From MPNP01 sp965215545 (GTDB lineage Bacteria > Pseudomonadota > Alphaproteobacteria > Rhodobacterales > Rhodobacteraceae), in NCBI GenBank assembly GCA_965215545.1, contig OZ244066.1:1798001-1862000 (forward strand): DNA of 64,000 nt, read 5' to 3'. Shown here piece by piece: positions 1-9,263 of the stretch. The translations under genes and the position numbers were made by a program. The notes beneath the pieces are model-generated. The model had not been told where the DNA came from and ran no database searches. It saw only the letters and a list, made by a program, of their open reading frames with translations. How positions within the stretch are numbered: position 1 is the stretch's first letter; the number at the start of each line of letters is the position of its first letter.

Positions 1-437
1 TCATCCGTGTCGTGGTCAAATCCCAGCAGGTGCAGGCATCCGTGGACCACGAGGTGTACGATGTGCTCGGCCAGGGGCGTGGCTGCCGCTCTGGCGCCCT
101 TGAGGCAGGAGTCATACCCCAGGGCTACATCACCGAGGAAGTGATCGTGTGGCCGGTCAGGGGTGCGGGGTGTGTGGGCAGGAAAGGACAGGACATCGGT
201 GGACTGGTCCCGGTCGCGGAATTGTCGGTTCAGGGCCTGGATGGTGGCATCGTCACAGGCCAGCAGGCTGATGGAGAGCCGGCCAGCCGGGATTGGGAAT
301 TCATTGGTGGCGACGGCATGGATGGCAGCATGGCATGCGATGCGGGCCCGTTGGGTGATGTCAATGCTGTGCCAGCGGGGATCGTCGATGCGAACGGCGA
401 CCGTGATGGCATCTGACCATTCAACTGTCCTGGGCAT
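1..437 (-). CDS. ybeY: Endoribonuclease YbeY, partial (3' end beyond window)
   Basis: YbeY is a zinc-dependent endoribonuclease used in rRNA maturation and ribosome quality control. The minus-strand frame shows the family metal motif HGCLHLLGFDH near the window edge, preceded by a conserved stretch containing FRDRDQSTDVLSFP. The C-terminus lies beyond position 1. In-frame ATG codons at 443 and 437 are candidate starts; both overlap the end of phoH by about 17-23 bases, which is the usual coupled phoH-ybeY arrangement in alphaproteobacteria. Identification rests on the motif and the neighbour and is firm; the exact start is not. Confidence 0.93.
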   Translation of the reverse strand, partial: MPRTVEWSDAITVAVRIDDPRWHSIDITQRARIACHAAIHAVATNEFPIPAGRLSISLLACDDATIQALNRQFRDRDQSTDVLSFPAHTPRTPDRPHDHFLGDVALGYDSCLKGARAAATPLAEHIVHLVVHGCLHLLGFDHDTD

Positions 438-1386
438 AGGCATCGATGATGCGCGCCACGAGACCGTGGCGGACAACATCCGACGACGCGAAGGTCACGA
501 ACTGCACACCGCTGAGTCCCCGGAGTCGATTGCGGGCGTCGATGAGGCCGGAGCGGCGGCCGTCGGGGATGTCGATCTGGGTGATATCCCCGTTGATGAC
601 CATCCGGGTGCCGTGGCCGAGGCGGGTGAGAAACATCTTCATCTGCAACCGGGTGGTGTTCTGGGCCTCATCAAGGATTACAAAGGAGTCGCTCAGGGTT
701 CGGCCGCGCATGAAGGCCAGTGGTGCAATCTCGATGGTCTGCTGCTCAAGGTGGCGGCTGAGGGTCTTGAGGGGCAGGAAGGCCCTGAGGGCATCAAAGA
801 GGGGTTGCATGTAGGGATCGATCTTGTCCTTCATGTCGCCTGGCAAGAAGCCCAGCCGTTCACCGGCTTCAACAGCGGGGCGTGAGAGGATGATCCGGTT
901 GACCCGTCCATCGATCAGGGCCGCCACCGCCGCCGCAACGGCAAGATAGGTCTTGCCGGTGCCGGCGGCACCGATGCCGAAGACCAGATCCCCGCTCATC
1001 AGGGCGGCAATGTAGTCCGCCTGGCGGTCCGTGAATGGTGTGACTCGTCGCCTTCGGGTGATGATGGTGATGGATTCATCAGGATCCCCCGATGACTCCG
1101 GTGCCGGCCTGGGGTGCTTCAGGGCCCGGTCAATGGCGCCGATATCCAGTGTGCTGCGGCCAGCGAGGCTGGCGTAGAGGCGGTCAAGGGCGGTCTTGGC
1201 CCGACGCCGGTTGGCAGGGCTGCCCGCCAGCACGAGGTGATTGCCGCGCCGGATGATCTGCACGCCAGCGGCTTTCTCGATCCGGTCGAGGTTCTCGTCA
1301 TGGGTCCCGCACAGCGCCAGCAGCAGGTGGTTGTCCTCATAGACAGCGCGTGTCTCGCCGGGATCGCTGGCAAGGGTCGTGGTCAT
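421..1386 (-). CDS. phoH: PhoH family ATPase
   Basis: PhoH-like (PhoH/YbeZ) ATPase, 321 residues from the chosen ATG at 1386. A KH-like N-terminal part (around VQIIRRGNHLVLAG) precedes a P-loop domain with Walker A GAAGTGKT near residue 140 and Walker B FVILDEAQN. The open frame extends upstream to 1455, but the first 23 codons are proline/glycine-rich and unlike the family, so the internal ATG (MTTTLASDPGE) is preferred. It overlaps ybeY downstream, and the two products are known to work together in rRNA processing. The cellular role is known from relatives, not from this sequence. Confidence 0.93.
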   Translation of the reverse strand: MTTTLASDPGETRAVYEDNHLLLALCGTHDENLDRIEKAAGVQIIRRGNHLVLAGSPANRRRAKTALDRLYASLAGRSTLDIGAIDRALKHPRPAPESSGDPDESITIITRRRRVTPFTDRQADYIAALMSGDLVFGIGAAGTGKTYLAVAAAVAALIDGRVNRIILSRPAVEAGERLGFLPGDMKDKIDPYMQPLFDALRAFLPLKTLSRHLEQQTIEIAPLAFMRGRTLSDSFVILDEAQNTTRLQMKMFLTRLGHGTRMVINGDITQIDIPDGRRSGLIDARNRLRGLSGVQFVTFASSDVVRHGLVARIIDAYAQDS

Positions 1387-1476
1387 GCCGTGGACGCAGT
1401 CACGACCCACGCCCGGGGGCGGGCCGTGTTGCCCGCCCTCGGTTTGATTTGGCAAGAGTGGAAATGGCTCCGTGAG

Positions 1477-2466
1477 TCAGAGGGCCTGATCCGTGATCAT
1501 GTGCGTCCAGGCACCTTCGGGCCGCTTCGTGATCACCGGGTCCGAACCGCCCGCCAGCAGGGTGTCGACTGTCCGGTCGAAATCTGCTTCGGCCAGGGCG
1601 CCATCGGAGCCGGCGGTCAGCTTGGCGATTTCCCCCATCATGCGCCGCTGGTGTACTTCGGTCTGGGCTCCGGTGAGGTCATTGGCCAGCACGATGTCAG
1701 CCGCCTCGTCAGGGTTCGCCTCGGCGTATTTCCAGCCCTTCATGGAGGCCCGGACGAAACGCACGAGCGCATCGACCATGGCCGGATCGTCAAGGCTGTC
1801 CTCCAGCACATAGATGCCGTCCTCAAGGGTTGCGACCCCCTGATCCTCGTATTTGAAGGTCACAAGGTCGTCGGGCGTGTAGCCGGCATCGATGACCTGC
1901 CAGTACTCGTTGTAGGTCATTGTCGAGATGCAGTCGGCCTGGCCATTGAGCAACGGGTCCACGTTGAAACCCTGTTTGATGACCGTCACGCCACCTTCGG
2001 ACCCGTCCGTCGGGATGCCCAGCTGGCTCATCCAGCTCAGGAACGGATACTCGTTGCCGAAGTACCAGACGCCGAGCGTCCGACCGGCAAAATCCTCCGG
2101 TGAGGTGATGCCGGTGTCCTTGCGGCAGGTCAGCATCAGTCCCGATGACTTGAAGGGCTGGGCGATGTTGACGAGGGGCAGGCCCCGTTCGCGGGCTGCG
2201 AGGGCCGCCGGCAGCCACTCGATGATGACATCGGCACTACCACCGGCAATCAGCTGCGGTGGGGCGATGTCGGGTCCGCCGGCGTTGATGGTGATATCAA
2301 GGTTCTCATCCGTGTAATAGCCCTTGTCGAGAGCGACATAGTAGCCGGCAAACTGGGCCTGGGTGACCCATTTCAACTGCAGGGTCAGCGCGTCGGCGGC
2401 CTGGAGGGCGCTCCCGAGGCCAAGGGCGAGGGCGAGGGCGGTCAGCAATCCTGGAAATCGTCTCAT
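1477..2466 (-). CDS. NMT1/ThiY-type ABC transporter substrate-binding protein
   Basis: Periplasmic binding protein of the NMT1/THI5-like family, 329 residues from ATG 2466, which has an AAAGGA ribosome site directly upstream. A signal peptide (RRFPGLLTALALALGLGSAL, ending near QAADA) is followed by LKWVTQAQFAGYYVALDKGYY, typical of proteins binding pyrimidine-like or aromatic-ring compounds. It is the last gene of a minus-strand operon containing two permeases, an ATPase and the enzymes of reductive pyrimidine degradation. Uracil, thymine, a dihydropyrimidine or a hydantoin is therefore the likely ligand; this is inference from context. HMP, the ligand of ThiY itself, is an alternative. Confidence 0.88.
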   Translation of the reverse strand: MRRFPGLLTALALALGLGSALQAADALTLQLKWVTQAQFAGYYVALDKGYYTDENLDITINAGGPDIAPPQLIAGGSADVIIEWLPAALAARERGLPLVNIAQPFKSSGLMLTCRKDTGITSPEDFAGRTLGVWYFGNEYPFLSWMSQLGIPTDGSEGGVTVIKQGFNVDPLLNGQADCISTMTYNEYWQVIDAGYTPDDLVTFKYEDQGVATLEDGIYVLEDSLDDPAMVDALVRFVRASMKGWKYAEANPDEAADIVLANDLTGAQTEVHQRRMMGEIAKLTAGSDGALAEADFDRTVDTLLAGGSDPVITKRPEGAWTHMITDQAL

Positions 2467-2538
2467 GTGCGTCCTTTCATCGTGTGACAAGCCATCCGCG
2501 TCCCCGGTGGGGATCGTGCCGGACTGGCTTGTGGCTGG

Positions 2539-3378
2539 TCATGGTCGTCGGGAAGGGTGCCAAAAAGTGACCCTGTTGTCAATCGCCGTGATCAGGCCGT
2601 AGAAGCTGCAGCCGGTGATGGCGGCCAGCATGATTTCCGCCCAGACCAGGTCGAGGGCGAGCCGACCGACTTCGGTGGAGATCCGAAAGCCCATGCCCTG
2701 GATGGGCGAGCCGAAGAACTCGGCCACGATAGCCCCGATCAGGGACAGGGTCGTACAGAGTTTCAGCCCATTGAAGATGGCGGGCAGGGCCGCCGGGATC
2801 CGCAGTTTGACCAGGGTCTGCCAGTAGGACGACCCATAGGTGCGCAGGATGTCCCGCTGCATGGGGCCGGAGGCCTGCAGGCCCTGCACGGTGCTGACCA
2901 GCATGGGAAAGAAGGTCATGGCCACCACCACGGCCGCCTTCGATTGCCAGCCAAACCCATACCACATCACGAAGATCGGTGCGGTGCCGATGATCGGCAG
3001 GGCGGAAAACACATTGCCCAGCGGCAGGAGTCCCCGTTTGAGGAACGCCGAGCGGTCGGTGAGGATGGCAAAGAGGATCGCCGATCCACAGCCGATGGCA
3101 TAACCGCTCAGGGCTCCCTTGAAGAAGGTCTGGACGAGATCGATCCAGAGGATATCGAGACTGGTGGCGAAGGCGGTCGCAATGGCCGAGGGTGGCGGCA
3201 GGATCACCCCGGGCACATCGAGACCGCGGACAACCAGTTCCCACATCAGCACGATCGTGATCCCGAAGATCACCGGGATGGCGAACCGGATGACCGGCGT
3301 GGCCGGTCGGGCCGCCAGGGTGCAGTTGAGCCACCAGGCCAACGCCCAGATCACCAGCGCAAGGATCAGTGCGGTCAT
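2539..3378 (-). CDS. ABC transporter permease (BPD, pyrimidine-type importer)
   Basis: Inner-membrane permease of 279 residues with about six hydrophobic segments and the inner-membrane ABC loop around EFFGSPIQGMGF. It belongs to the SsuC/TauC/ThiX-like group that pairs with NMT1-type binding proteins. It overlaps the upstream permease gene by 4 bases (ATGA), indicating translational coupling, and is followed after about 70 bases by the binding-protein gene. With the neighbouring permease it would form a heterodimeric channel energised by the ATPase at 4294-5139. The substrate is inferred from the operon only. Confidence 0.88.
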   Translation of the reverse strand: MTALILALVIWALAWWLNCTLAARPATPVIRFAIPVIFGITIVLMWELVVRGLDVPGVILPPPSAIATAFATSLDILWIDLVQTFFKGALSGYAIGCGSAILFAILTDRSAFLKRGLLPLGNVFSALPIIGTAPIFVMWYGFGWQSKAAVVVAMTFFPMLVSTVQGLQASGPMQRDILRTYGSSYWQTLVKLRIPAALPAIFNGLKLCTTLSLIGAIVAEFFGSPIQGMGFRISTEVGRLALDLVWAEIMLAAITGCSFYGLITAIDNRVTFWHPSRRP

Positions 3379-4307
3379 TGCATCATTCCCATGCTGGCCA
3401 TGACCCGCCGCTGGATGAGAGTGATCAGGCCAACGAGCGTGGCGGCCAGCAGCGCAGCGGTGATCAGGGCGCTCCAGATCTGGATCGTCTGGCCATAATA
3501 GCTGCCGGTCAGCATGCGAGCGCCGAGACCGGCCACGGCACCGGTGGGCAACTCGCCGACAATGGCACCCACAAGCGAGGCCGCAATGGCGATCTTCAGC
3601 GAGGAAAAGAGAAACGGGATCGAGACTGGCGTGCGCAGTTTCCAGAGGATCTGGACCGGGGTGGCATTGTAGGTGTGCATGAGATCGATCTGCATCCGGT
3701 CGGGACAGCGCAGCCCCGTGACCATGCCAACGGCGACGGGGAAGAAACTCAGATAGGCCGAGATGATGGATTTGGGGATGAGGCCTGCCAGCCCGACCGA
3801 ATTGAGGATGACGATGATCATCGGGGCGATGGCGAGGATCGGGATGGTCTGGCTGGCCACCACAAAGGGCATGACACCGTAATCCATGGCCCGGCTGTGC
3901 AGGATGCTGATGGCCAGCAGGATGCCAAGCAGCGAGCCGATCAGGAAGCCAAGCAGGGTGGCCGACAGGGTCACCCAGGCATGAAACAGGATATTGCGGG
4001 GTGAGGTGAGTTTCTGTTCGACGGTTGTCGACCAGATCTCGATGGCGACCTGATGGGGGGCAGGCAGCTGGGGCCGGGCATGGCTCATCGCCTCAACCAG
4101 GGCCGCGCGGGCCTCGACCTCCTTGCCCAACCGCTCGGCCTGATCGAGGATGAGGGTCGTGTTCATGACGGCCGCGGCCAGATACCAGATCACGATGACA
4201 GCCAGGATCATGGTCAGGACCGGCAGGGCCCGATCAAGGACCCATCGGGACCGGGCGCTCAGGGGCAGGCGGACTCTGGCTGGCCCCGCAGCGTCATGCA
4301 TCGTCAT
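3375..4307 (-). CDS. ABC transporter permease (BPD, pyrimidine-type importer), second subunit
   Basis: Second permease of the importer, about 310 residues from the preferred ATG at 4307, which overlaps the ATPase stop by 14 bases. The open frame runs up to 4412, but that extension lies inside the ATPase gene and looks non-native. The N-terminal membrane segment (LTMILAVIVIWYLAAAVM) is followed by a periplasmic stretch of about 60 residues and then the conserved permease core with the motif EIP-like region replaced by GELPTGAVAGLG. It ends overlapping the next permease gene. Function follows from family and operon position. Confidence 0.87.
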   Translation of the reverse strand: MTMHDAAGPARVRLPLSARSRWVLDRALPVLTMILAVIVIWYLAAAVMNTTLILDQAERLGKEVEARAALVEAMSHARPQLPAPHQVAIEIWSTTVEQKLTSPRNILFHAWVTLSATLLGFLIGSLLGILLAISILHSRAMDYGVMPFVVASQTIPILAIAPMIIVILNSVGLAGLIPKSIISAYLSFFPVAVGMVTGLRCPDRMQIDLMHTYNATPVQILWKLRTPVSIPFLFSSLKIAIAASLVGAIVGELPTGAVAGLGARMLTGSYYGQTIQIWSALITAALLAATLVGLITLIQRRVMASMGMMQ

Positions 4308-5139
4308 GTCCGGCCCGGAGGCCGGTGCGGACCCGTTGGGCAATTTCGATGAATTCCCTTGAATCCCGGACCTCAAGTGGTCGTTCCCTGGGGAGCGTGC
4401 TGTCGATGACATCGACGATTCGGCCAGGCCGGGGACTCATGACGACGATCCTGGTCGAGAGATAGACGGCTTCGGGGATGGAATGGGTCACAAAGGCGAC
4501 GGTCTTGCCGGTGCGGTCCCACAGCGACAGGAGCTGTTCGTTGAGGTGATCCCTCACGATCTCGTCGAGAGCCCCGAAGGGTTCGTCCATGAGGAGGATA
4601 TCCGCGTCAAACGAGAGGGCCCGGGCAATCGAGGCCCGCTGCTGCATGCCACCCGAGAGTTGCCATGGGAAACGACGCTCAAAACCCTTGAGTCCCACGA
4701 GCTCGATGGCATTCCGGGCCCGGCGGGTCTGGTCTTCCCGATCATAGCCCATGATCTCGAGAGGGAGTTTCACATTGGCAAGGATGCTGCGCCAGGGGTA
4801 GAGGCCGGCGGCCTGGAACACATACCCATAGGCGCGGCTCCGCCGGGCGGCGTCCGGAGTCATGCCATTGACCGACACGGTGCCGGCCGTGGGGGTCTCG
4901 AGAGCGGCGATCACCCGCAGGAATGTGGTCTTGCCGCAACCGGACGGGCCGATGAACGAGACGAATTCTCCCCGGCGGATGGCCAGGTTGACGTTGCTGA
5001 GCGCCGCGATCGTCCCGTCGCGGGTGGCAAAATCGAGGGCCAGGTCCCGGGCCTCGATGACGATATCCGGCTCCGTCAATGCGACACCTTCATGCAACTG
5101 TACAGTTTCAATGGACGGGTGTGATGGCCATGGCATCAA
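4294..5139 (-). CDS. ABC transporter ATP-binding protein (SsuB/ThiZ-like)
   Basis: Cytoplasmic ATPase, at most 281 residues, with Walker A GPSGCGKTT, a signature LSGGMQQR, Walker B ILLMDEPFGALDE and the switch histidine in FVTHSIPEA. This is the nitrate/sulfonate/taurine/HMP-type group that drives NMT1-linked importers. The true start is uncertain: the first ATG is 12 bases from the dihydropyrimidinase stop, but homology-like sequence begins only around PDIVIEARDLALDF, and a TTG with a GAAGG upstream in the same frame is an alternative. The gene is co-transcribed with the two permeases downstream. Confidence 0.9.
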   Translation of the reverse strand: MMPWPSHPSIETVQLHEGVALTEPDIVIEARDLALDFATRDGTIAALSNVNLAIRRGEFVSFIGPSGCGKTTFLRVIAALETPTAGTVSVNGMTPDAARRSRAYGYVFQAAGLYPWRSILANVKLPLEIMGYDREDQTRRARNAIELVGLKGFERRFPWQLSGGMQQRASIARALSFDADILLMDEPFGALDEIVRDHLNEQLLSLWDRTGKTVAFVTHSIPEAVYLSTRIVVMSPRPGRIVDVIDSTLPRERPLEVRDSREFIEIAQRVRTGLRAGHDDA

Positions 5140-5150
5140 CTGCCAGGGGA

Positions 5151-6611
5151 TCAGATCCCGGAGGGAATGTTGAGCGGATCCCGCGTGATCTGGCGGGGTG
5201 AGTTGAGCTCTTTCCAGCGCGAGACAGCACCATGGACCGCCGGGAAGGGTTGGCGGGGGACAAACCGACCCCGCCCCGGTCGGGGTTGCGAGTTCTGGCC
5301 CCAGGCCCAGATGACCTCACCACGCGAGAGTGTGTAGCGGGGTTGGGCCTTGACCTCGACCCCCTCGAACACATTGTAGTCCAGAACGGATTTCTGGGTT
5401 GTGGCGGACAGGGTCTTGTGGATCCCGGGATCCCAGACGACGATATCCGCATCGGCCCCGCGTTCAAGGCTGCCCTTTTGCGGGTAGATATTCAGGATCT
5501 TGGCAATGTTGGAGGAGGTCACCGCCACGAACTCGGTCGGAGTGAGCCGACCGGTCTCGACACCTTCGGTCCAGAGGACCGCCATCCGTTCCTCAAGCCC
5601 ACCGGTGCCATTCGGGATCAGGGTGAAATTCTCCGCACCCATCCGCTTCTGCTCGGTCGTGAATGCGGCATGGTCCGTGGCCACAACCTGCAGGGATCCC
5701 GCTGCCAGGCCGTTCCAGAGACCCTCCTGATGGTCCCTGGAGCGGAAGGGGGGCGACATCACTCGGCGGGCCGCATGGTCCCAGTCCTTGTTGTGGTATT
5801 CGCTCTCATCCAGCGTGAGGAACTGGATCAGGGGTTCTCCATAGACCCGCATGCCCTTCTGGCGGGCCCGCCGGATCGCTTCATGGGCCTGCTCGCAGGA
5901 GACGTGCACGATGTAGAGCGGGACCCCGACGGCATCGGCAATCATGATGGCCCGATTGGCCGCCTCGCCCTCGACCTCCGGGGGGCGGGAATAGGCATGG
6001 CCTTCCGGTCCAGTGATCCCGGCGGCCAGATATTTCTGCTGGAGCTCGGCCACGATGTCGCCATTCTCGGCATGAACCATCGGCAGTGCGCCAAGCTCCC
6101 GGCAACGGGTGAACGAGGCATACATCTCATCATCCTCGATCATCAGGGCCCCCTTGTAAGCCATGAAGTGCTTGAAGGAGTTGATACCCATCTCGACGGC
6201 CGTTTTCATCTCGTTGAAAATGGTCTCGTTCCAGCCCGTCACGGCCATGTGGTAACCGATGTCGGAGCAGATCTGGGGTGTCGACTTGCGATGCCACGCG
6301 TTGATGGCATTGACAATCGAGCCATCCTCACCCGGCAGGCAGAAGTCCACCAGCATGGTGGTGCCACCGGTGGCTGCCGCCCAGGTTCCGGACTCGAACG
6401 TCTCGGCGGCCGTGGTGCCCATGAATGGCATTTCCAGATGGGTATGGGGGTCAATGCCGCCGGGAATCACATAGGCCCCCTCGGCATCCACATAGTCGTC
6501 CCCGGTGAGATCGGGACCGATCTCGGCGATCGTCTCCCCCTCGATCCGGACATCCGCCTTGAAACTGCGGTCCGCAGTGACGATGGTTCCACCCTTGACA
6601 ACACGACTCAT
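5151..6611 (-). CDS. Dihydropyrimidinase (D-hydantoinase family)
   Basis: Opens the ring of 5,6-dihydrouracil or dihydrothymine to give N-carbamoyl-beta-amino acids. 486 residues from ATG 6611, chosen because GAGGAG lies 8 bases upstream; an earlier in-frame ATG at 6638 adds only nine residues. Metal-site motifs are all present: HTH in GGIDPHTHLEMP, the carboxylated lysine in SFKHFMAYKG, histidines in HAENGDIV and HVSCEQA, and the aspartate in ATDHAAF. The next gene upstream in the operon is the amidohydrolase for its product. Hydantoinase activity is an alternative, since the families overlap. Confidence 0.94.
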   Translation of the reverse strand: MSRVVKGGTIVTADRSFKADVRIEGETIAEIGPDLTGDDYVDAEGAYVIPGGIDPHTHLEMPFMGTTAAETFESGTWAAATGGTTMLVDFCLPGEDGSIVNAINAWHRKSTPQICSDIGYHMAVTGWNETIFNEMKTAVEMGINSFKHFMAYKGALMIEDDEMYASFTRCRELGALPMVHAENGDIVAELQQKYLAAGITGPEGHAYSRPPEVEGEAANRAIMIADAVGVPLYIVHVSCEQAHEAIRRARQKGMRVYGEPLIQFLTLDESEYHNKDWDHAARRVMSPPFRSRDHQEGLWNGLAAGSLQVVATDHAAFTTEQKRMGAENFTLIPNGTGGLEERMAVLWTEGVETGRLTPTEFVAVTSSNIAKILNIYPQKGSLERGADADIVVWDPGIHKTLSATTQKSVLDYNVFEGVEVKAQPRYTLSRGEVIWAWGQNSQPRPGRGRFVPRQPFPAVHGAVSRWKELNSPRQITRDPLNIPSGI

Positions 6612-6660
6612 CTTCTGCTCCTCCTCGCCGGGCAACATCCCCTGCGCAGTTCTGTCTCGG

Positions 6661-7914
6661 TCAGCCCGTCACCACCTCGGCGACTTCGAGGACAGCGTGC
6701 AGGAGAACATTGGTTCCCGCCGCCGCCCACTCGCGGGTGATTTCCTCGGCCTCATTGTGTGAGAGACCGTCCACACACGGGCACATGACCATGGCTGTGG
6801 GGGCAACCCGATTGATCCAGCAGGCATCGTGCCCGGCCCCCGAGACGATATCGCGGTGGCGGTAGCCCAGCCGCTCGGCAGCATCGCGGATCGCCCGGAC
6901 GCAGTTCGCATCGAATGTCACCGGGTCAAACTGCCCGACCGTGGCAAATTCCACCTCAAGCTCCAACTCATTGCAGATACGCCGCGCCCCGGATTCGAGG
7001 CGGGTGACCATGGCTTCGATCACATCCTTGTCCGGGGCCCGGGTATCGACGGTGAACACCGCCCGACCGGGAATGACGTTCCGGCTGTTGGGAAAGATGT
7101 CGACATGACCGACGGATCCCACCGCATTGGGTTGATGGTGCCAGGCGATCTCGTCGACGAGTTGCAGGATCCGGGCCATGCCGAGACCGGCATTGCGACG
7201 CATTGTCATCGGCGTGGCACCGGTATGGGCCTCGCGACCGGTGACGGTGATCTCGGTCCAGCGCAATCCCTGGCCATGCGTGACGACACCGATGTCCATC
7301 TCCTCGGCCTCAAGGATGGCACCCTGTTCGATGTGCAACTCAAAGAAGGCCGCCATCTTGCGGCTGCCGACCACCTCATCGCCCTGCCAGCCAATCCGCT
7401 TGAGCTCATCACCGAAACGCAGGCCATCGGCATCGACCCGGTCCAGGGCCCAGTCCAGATCATGGATGCCGGCGAACACGCCGGATGCCAGCATGGCCGG
7501 AGCGAAGCGTGTCCCTTCCTCATTGGTCCAGTTGGTGATGACGATGGGCCGCCGGGTCCTGATCCCGGCGTCATTGAGCGCCCGGACCAGCTCCAGTGCC
7601 CCCAACACCCCCAGAACGCCATCATAGCGGCCGCCGGTGGGCTGGGTATCGAGATGCGACCCCACATAGACCGGCAGGGCATCGGGATCGGTGCCGGGCC
7701 GTTCGGCGAACATGGTGCCCATGGCATCAATGCCCATCCGGCAGCCGGCTGCCTCACACCAGGTCCTGAAGAGTTCGCGTCCGGCGCCATCGGCATCGGT
7801 CAGGGTCTGGCGATTGTTCCCGCCGGCAACCCCCGGGCCGATCGCGGCCATGTCATGAATGGACTCCCAAAGTCGGGCATCATCAATGCGCAGGTTGTCT
7901 GATTGCCCCGGCAT
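6661..7914 (-). CDS. Zn-dependent N-carbamoyl amidohydrolase (beta-ureidopropionase-like)
   Basis: M20-family hydrolase of 417 residues, in the group with beta-ureidopropionase, N-carbamoyl-L-amino acid hydrolase and allantoate amidohydrolase. Metal ligands are visible in GSHLDTQPTGGRYDG, NEEGTRF, ELHIEQG and near the C-terminus in DGLSHNEAEE. ATG 7914 follows a GGAGGGAGG ribosome site. Placed between dihydropyrimidinase and a beta-alanine-type aminotransferase, it most likely hydrolyses N-carbamoyl-beta-alanine to beta-alanine, CO2 and ammonia. Its exact substrate cannot be fixed from sequence because allantoate and carbamoyl-amino acid enzymes share these motifs. Confidence 0.92.
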   Translation of the reverse strand: MPGQSDNLRIDDARLWESIHDMAAIGPGVAGGNNRQTLTDADGAGRELFRTWCEAAGCRMGIDAMGTMFAERPGTDPDALPVYVGSHLDTQPTGGRYDGVLGVLGALELVRALNDAGIRTRRPIVITNWTNEEGTRFAPAMLASGVFAGIHDLDWALDRVDADGLRFGDELKRIGWQGDEVVGSRKMAAFFELHIEQGAILEAEEMDIGVVTHGQGLRWTEITVTGREAHTGATPMTMRRNAGLGMARILQLVDEIAWHHQPNAVGSVGHVDIFPNSRNVIPGRAVFTVDTRAPDKDVIEAMVTRLESGARRICNELELEVEFATVGQFDPVTFDANCVRAIRDAAERLGYRHRDIVSGAGHDACWINRVAPTAMVMCPCVDGLSHNEAEEITREWAAAGTNVLLHAVLEVAEVVTG

Positions 7915-7937
7915 ATCGCCTCCCTCCGCAGGTCGCC

Positions 7938-9263
7938 TCAGGCCGCGTCCTTGAGAACGCCCCCCAGGATTTCGAACAGCTCATCGAGATGTTTCTGCTC
8001 GGCGATCAGGGGTGGTGAGACAGCCATGATGTCGCCGGTGCCCCGGATCATCAGGCCACGGTCAAACGCCTCGCGCATGATCTCATTGGCCCGTTTGGTC
8101 GGTGCATCAGGATAGGGTTCGAGCTCGATGGCCGCGACCATGCCCTCATTGCGGACATCGATGACATGGGGGTGATCTGCCAGCGCATGCACGCCCTCCT
8201 CGAGGGCCGGTGCCAATTGCCGGGCATTCTCGAAAAGACCATCCTCGCGGTAGGTCTCAAGGGCAGCGAGTCCGGCGGCCGAGGCGACGGGATTGCCCGA
8301 ATAGGTATAGCCGTGGAACAGCTCGATCAGGTGTTCCGGCCCCGTCATGAAGGCATCATGGATCTCGGCGGTACAGATCGCGGCACCCATCGGGACGATC
8401 CCGTTGGTCAACCCCTTGGCGCAGGTGATCATGTCCGGCATGACATCGTAATGAGTGGCGCCAAATGGACTGCCAAGCCGGCCAAATCCTGTAATGACCT
8501 CATCAAAGATCAGCAGGATGCCGTATTTGTCGCAGATGGCCCGCAACCGCTCAAGATATCCCTTGGGTGGGATCAGGACGCCGGTCGACCCTGCCACCGG
8601 TTCGACAATCACGGCAGCGATGGTCTCGGGACCATGGAGTTGGGCAATGCGTTCAAGGTCATCGGCCAGTTCCGCCCCGTGTTCAGGCTGGCCGCGGGAA
8701 AAGGCATTCTTGTCCAGCTGGTGGGTGTGACGCATGTGGTCAACCCCGGCCAGCAGTGCCCCGTAGACCTTGCGGTTGTTGACGATCCCGCCGACGGATG
8801 TTCCACCGAAGTTGACGCCGTGATAGCCACGCTCGCGACCGATCAACCGGAAACGCTGCCCCTCGCCGCGGGCGCGATGATAGGCAATGGCAATCTTCAG
8901 GGCCGTTTCAACCGCCTCTGAACCCGAGTTGGTGAACATGACATGCGCCATATGGTCGGGCAGGATATCCAGCATGCGATTGGAGAGTTCGAACATGCTG
9001 GGATGGCCGAACTGGAATGACGGGGCAAAATCCAGCTCATGCACCATGTCCTGCACTGCCTTGACGATGCGCGGGCTGCGGTGACCGGCATTGCAGCACC
9101 AGAGTCCGGCGCTGCTGTCCAGGATCTTGCGGCCATCGACCGTGGTGTAGTACATGCCTTCCGCCGACCGGAGCAGGCGCGGCGCCTTCTTGAATTGTCG
9201 ATTCGAGGTAAAGGGCATCCAACAGGCTTGCAGATCATTCGGGCGTGGTATGTCGAGCGCCAT
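7938..9263 (-). CDS. Class III aminotransferase (beta-alanine/omega-amino acid:pyruvate type)
   Basis: PLP enzyme of 441 residues starting MALDIPRPNDLQACWMPF, typical of omega-amino acid:pyruvate transaminases. The cofactor region LIFDEVITGFGRLG and the PLP lysine in ITCAKGLTNG are present, as is the FHGYTYSGNP motif. ATG 9263 has AGGA upstream. It is the first gene of the operon, so the pathway would run dihydropyrimidine, carbamoyl-beta-alanine, beta-alanine, malonate semialdehyde. No malonate-semialdehyde dehydrogenase or dihydropyrimidine dehydrogenase is in this window. Other omega-amino acids (taurine, GABA) are possible substrates. Confidence 0.92.
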   Translation of the reverse strand: MALDIPRPNDLQACWMPFTSNRQFKKAPRLLRSAEGMYYTTVDGRKILDSSAGLWCCNAGHRSPRIVKAVQDMVHELDFAPSFQFGHPSMFELSNRMLDILPDHMAHVMFTNSGSEAVETALKIAIAYHRARGEGQRFRLIGRERGYHGVNFGGTSVGGIVNNRKVYGALLAGVDHMRHTHQLDKNAFSRGQPEHGAELADDLERIAQLHGPETIAAVIVEPVAGSTGVLIPPKGYLERLRAICDKYGILLIFDEVITGFGRLGSPFGATHYDVMPDMITCAKGLTNGIVPMGAAICTAEIHDAFMTGPEHLIELFHGYTYSGNPVASAAGLAALETYREDGLFENARQLAPALEEGVHALADHPHVIDVRNEGMVAAIELEPYPDAPTKRANEIMREAFDRGLMIRGTGDIMAVSPPLIAEQKHLDELFEILGGVLKDAA

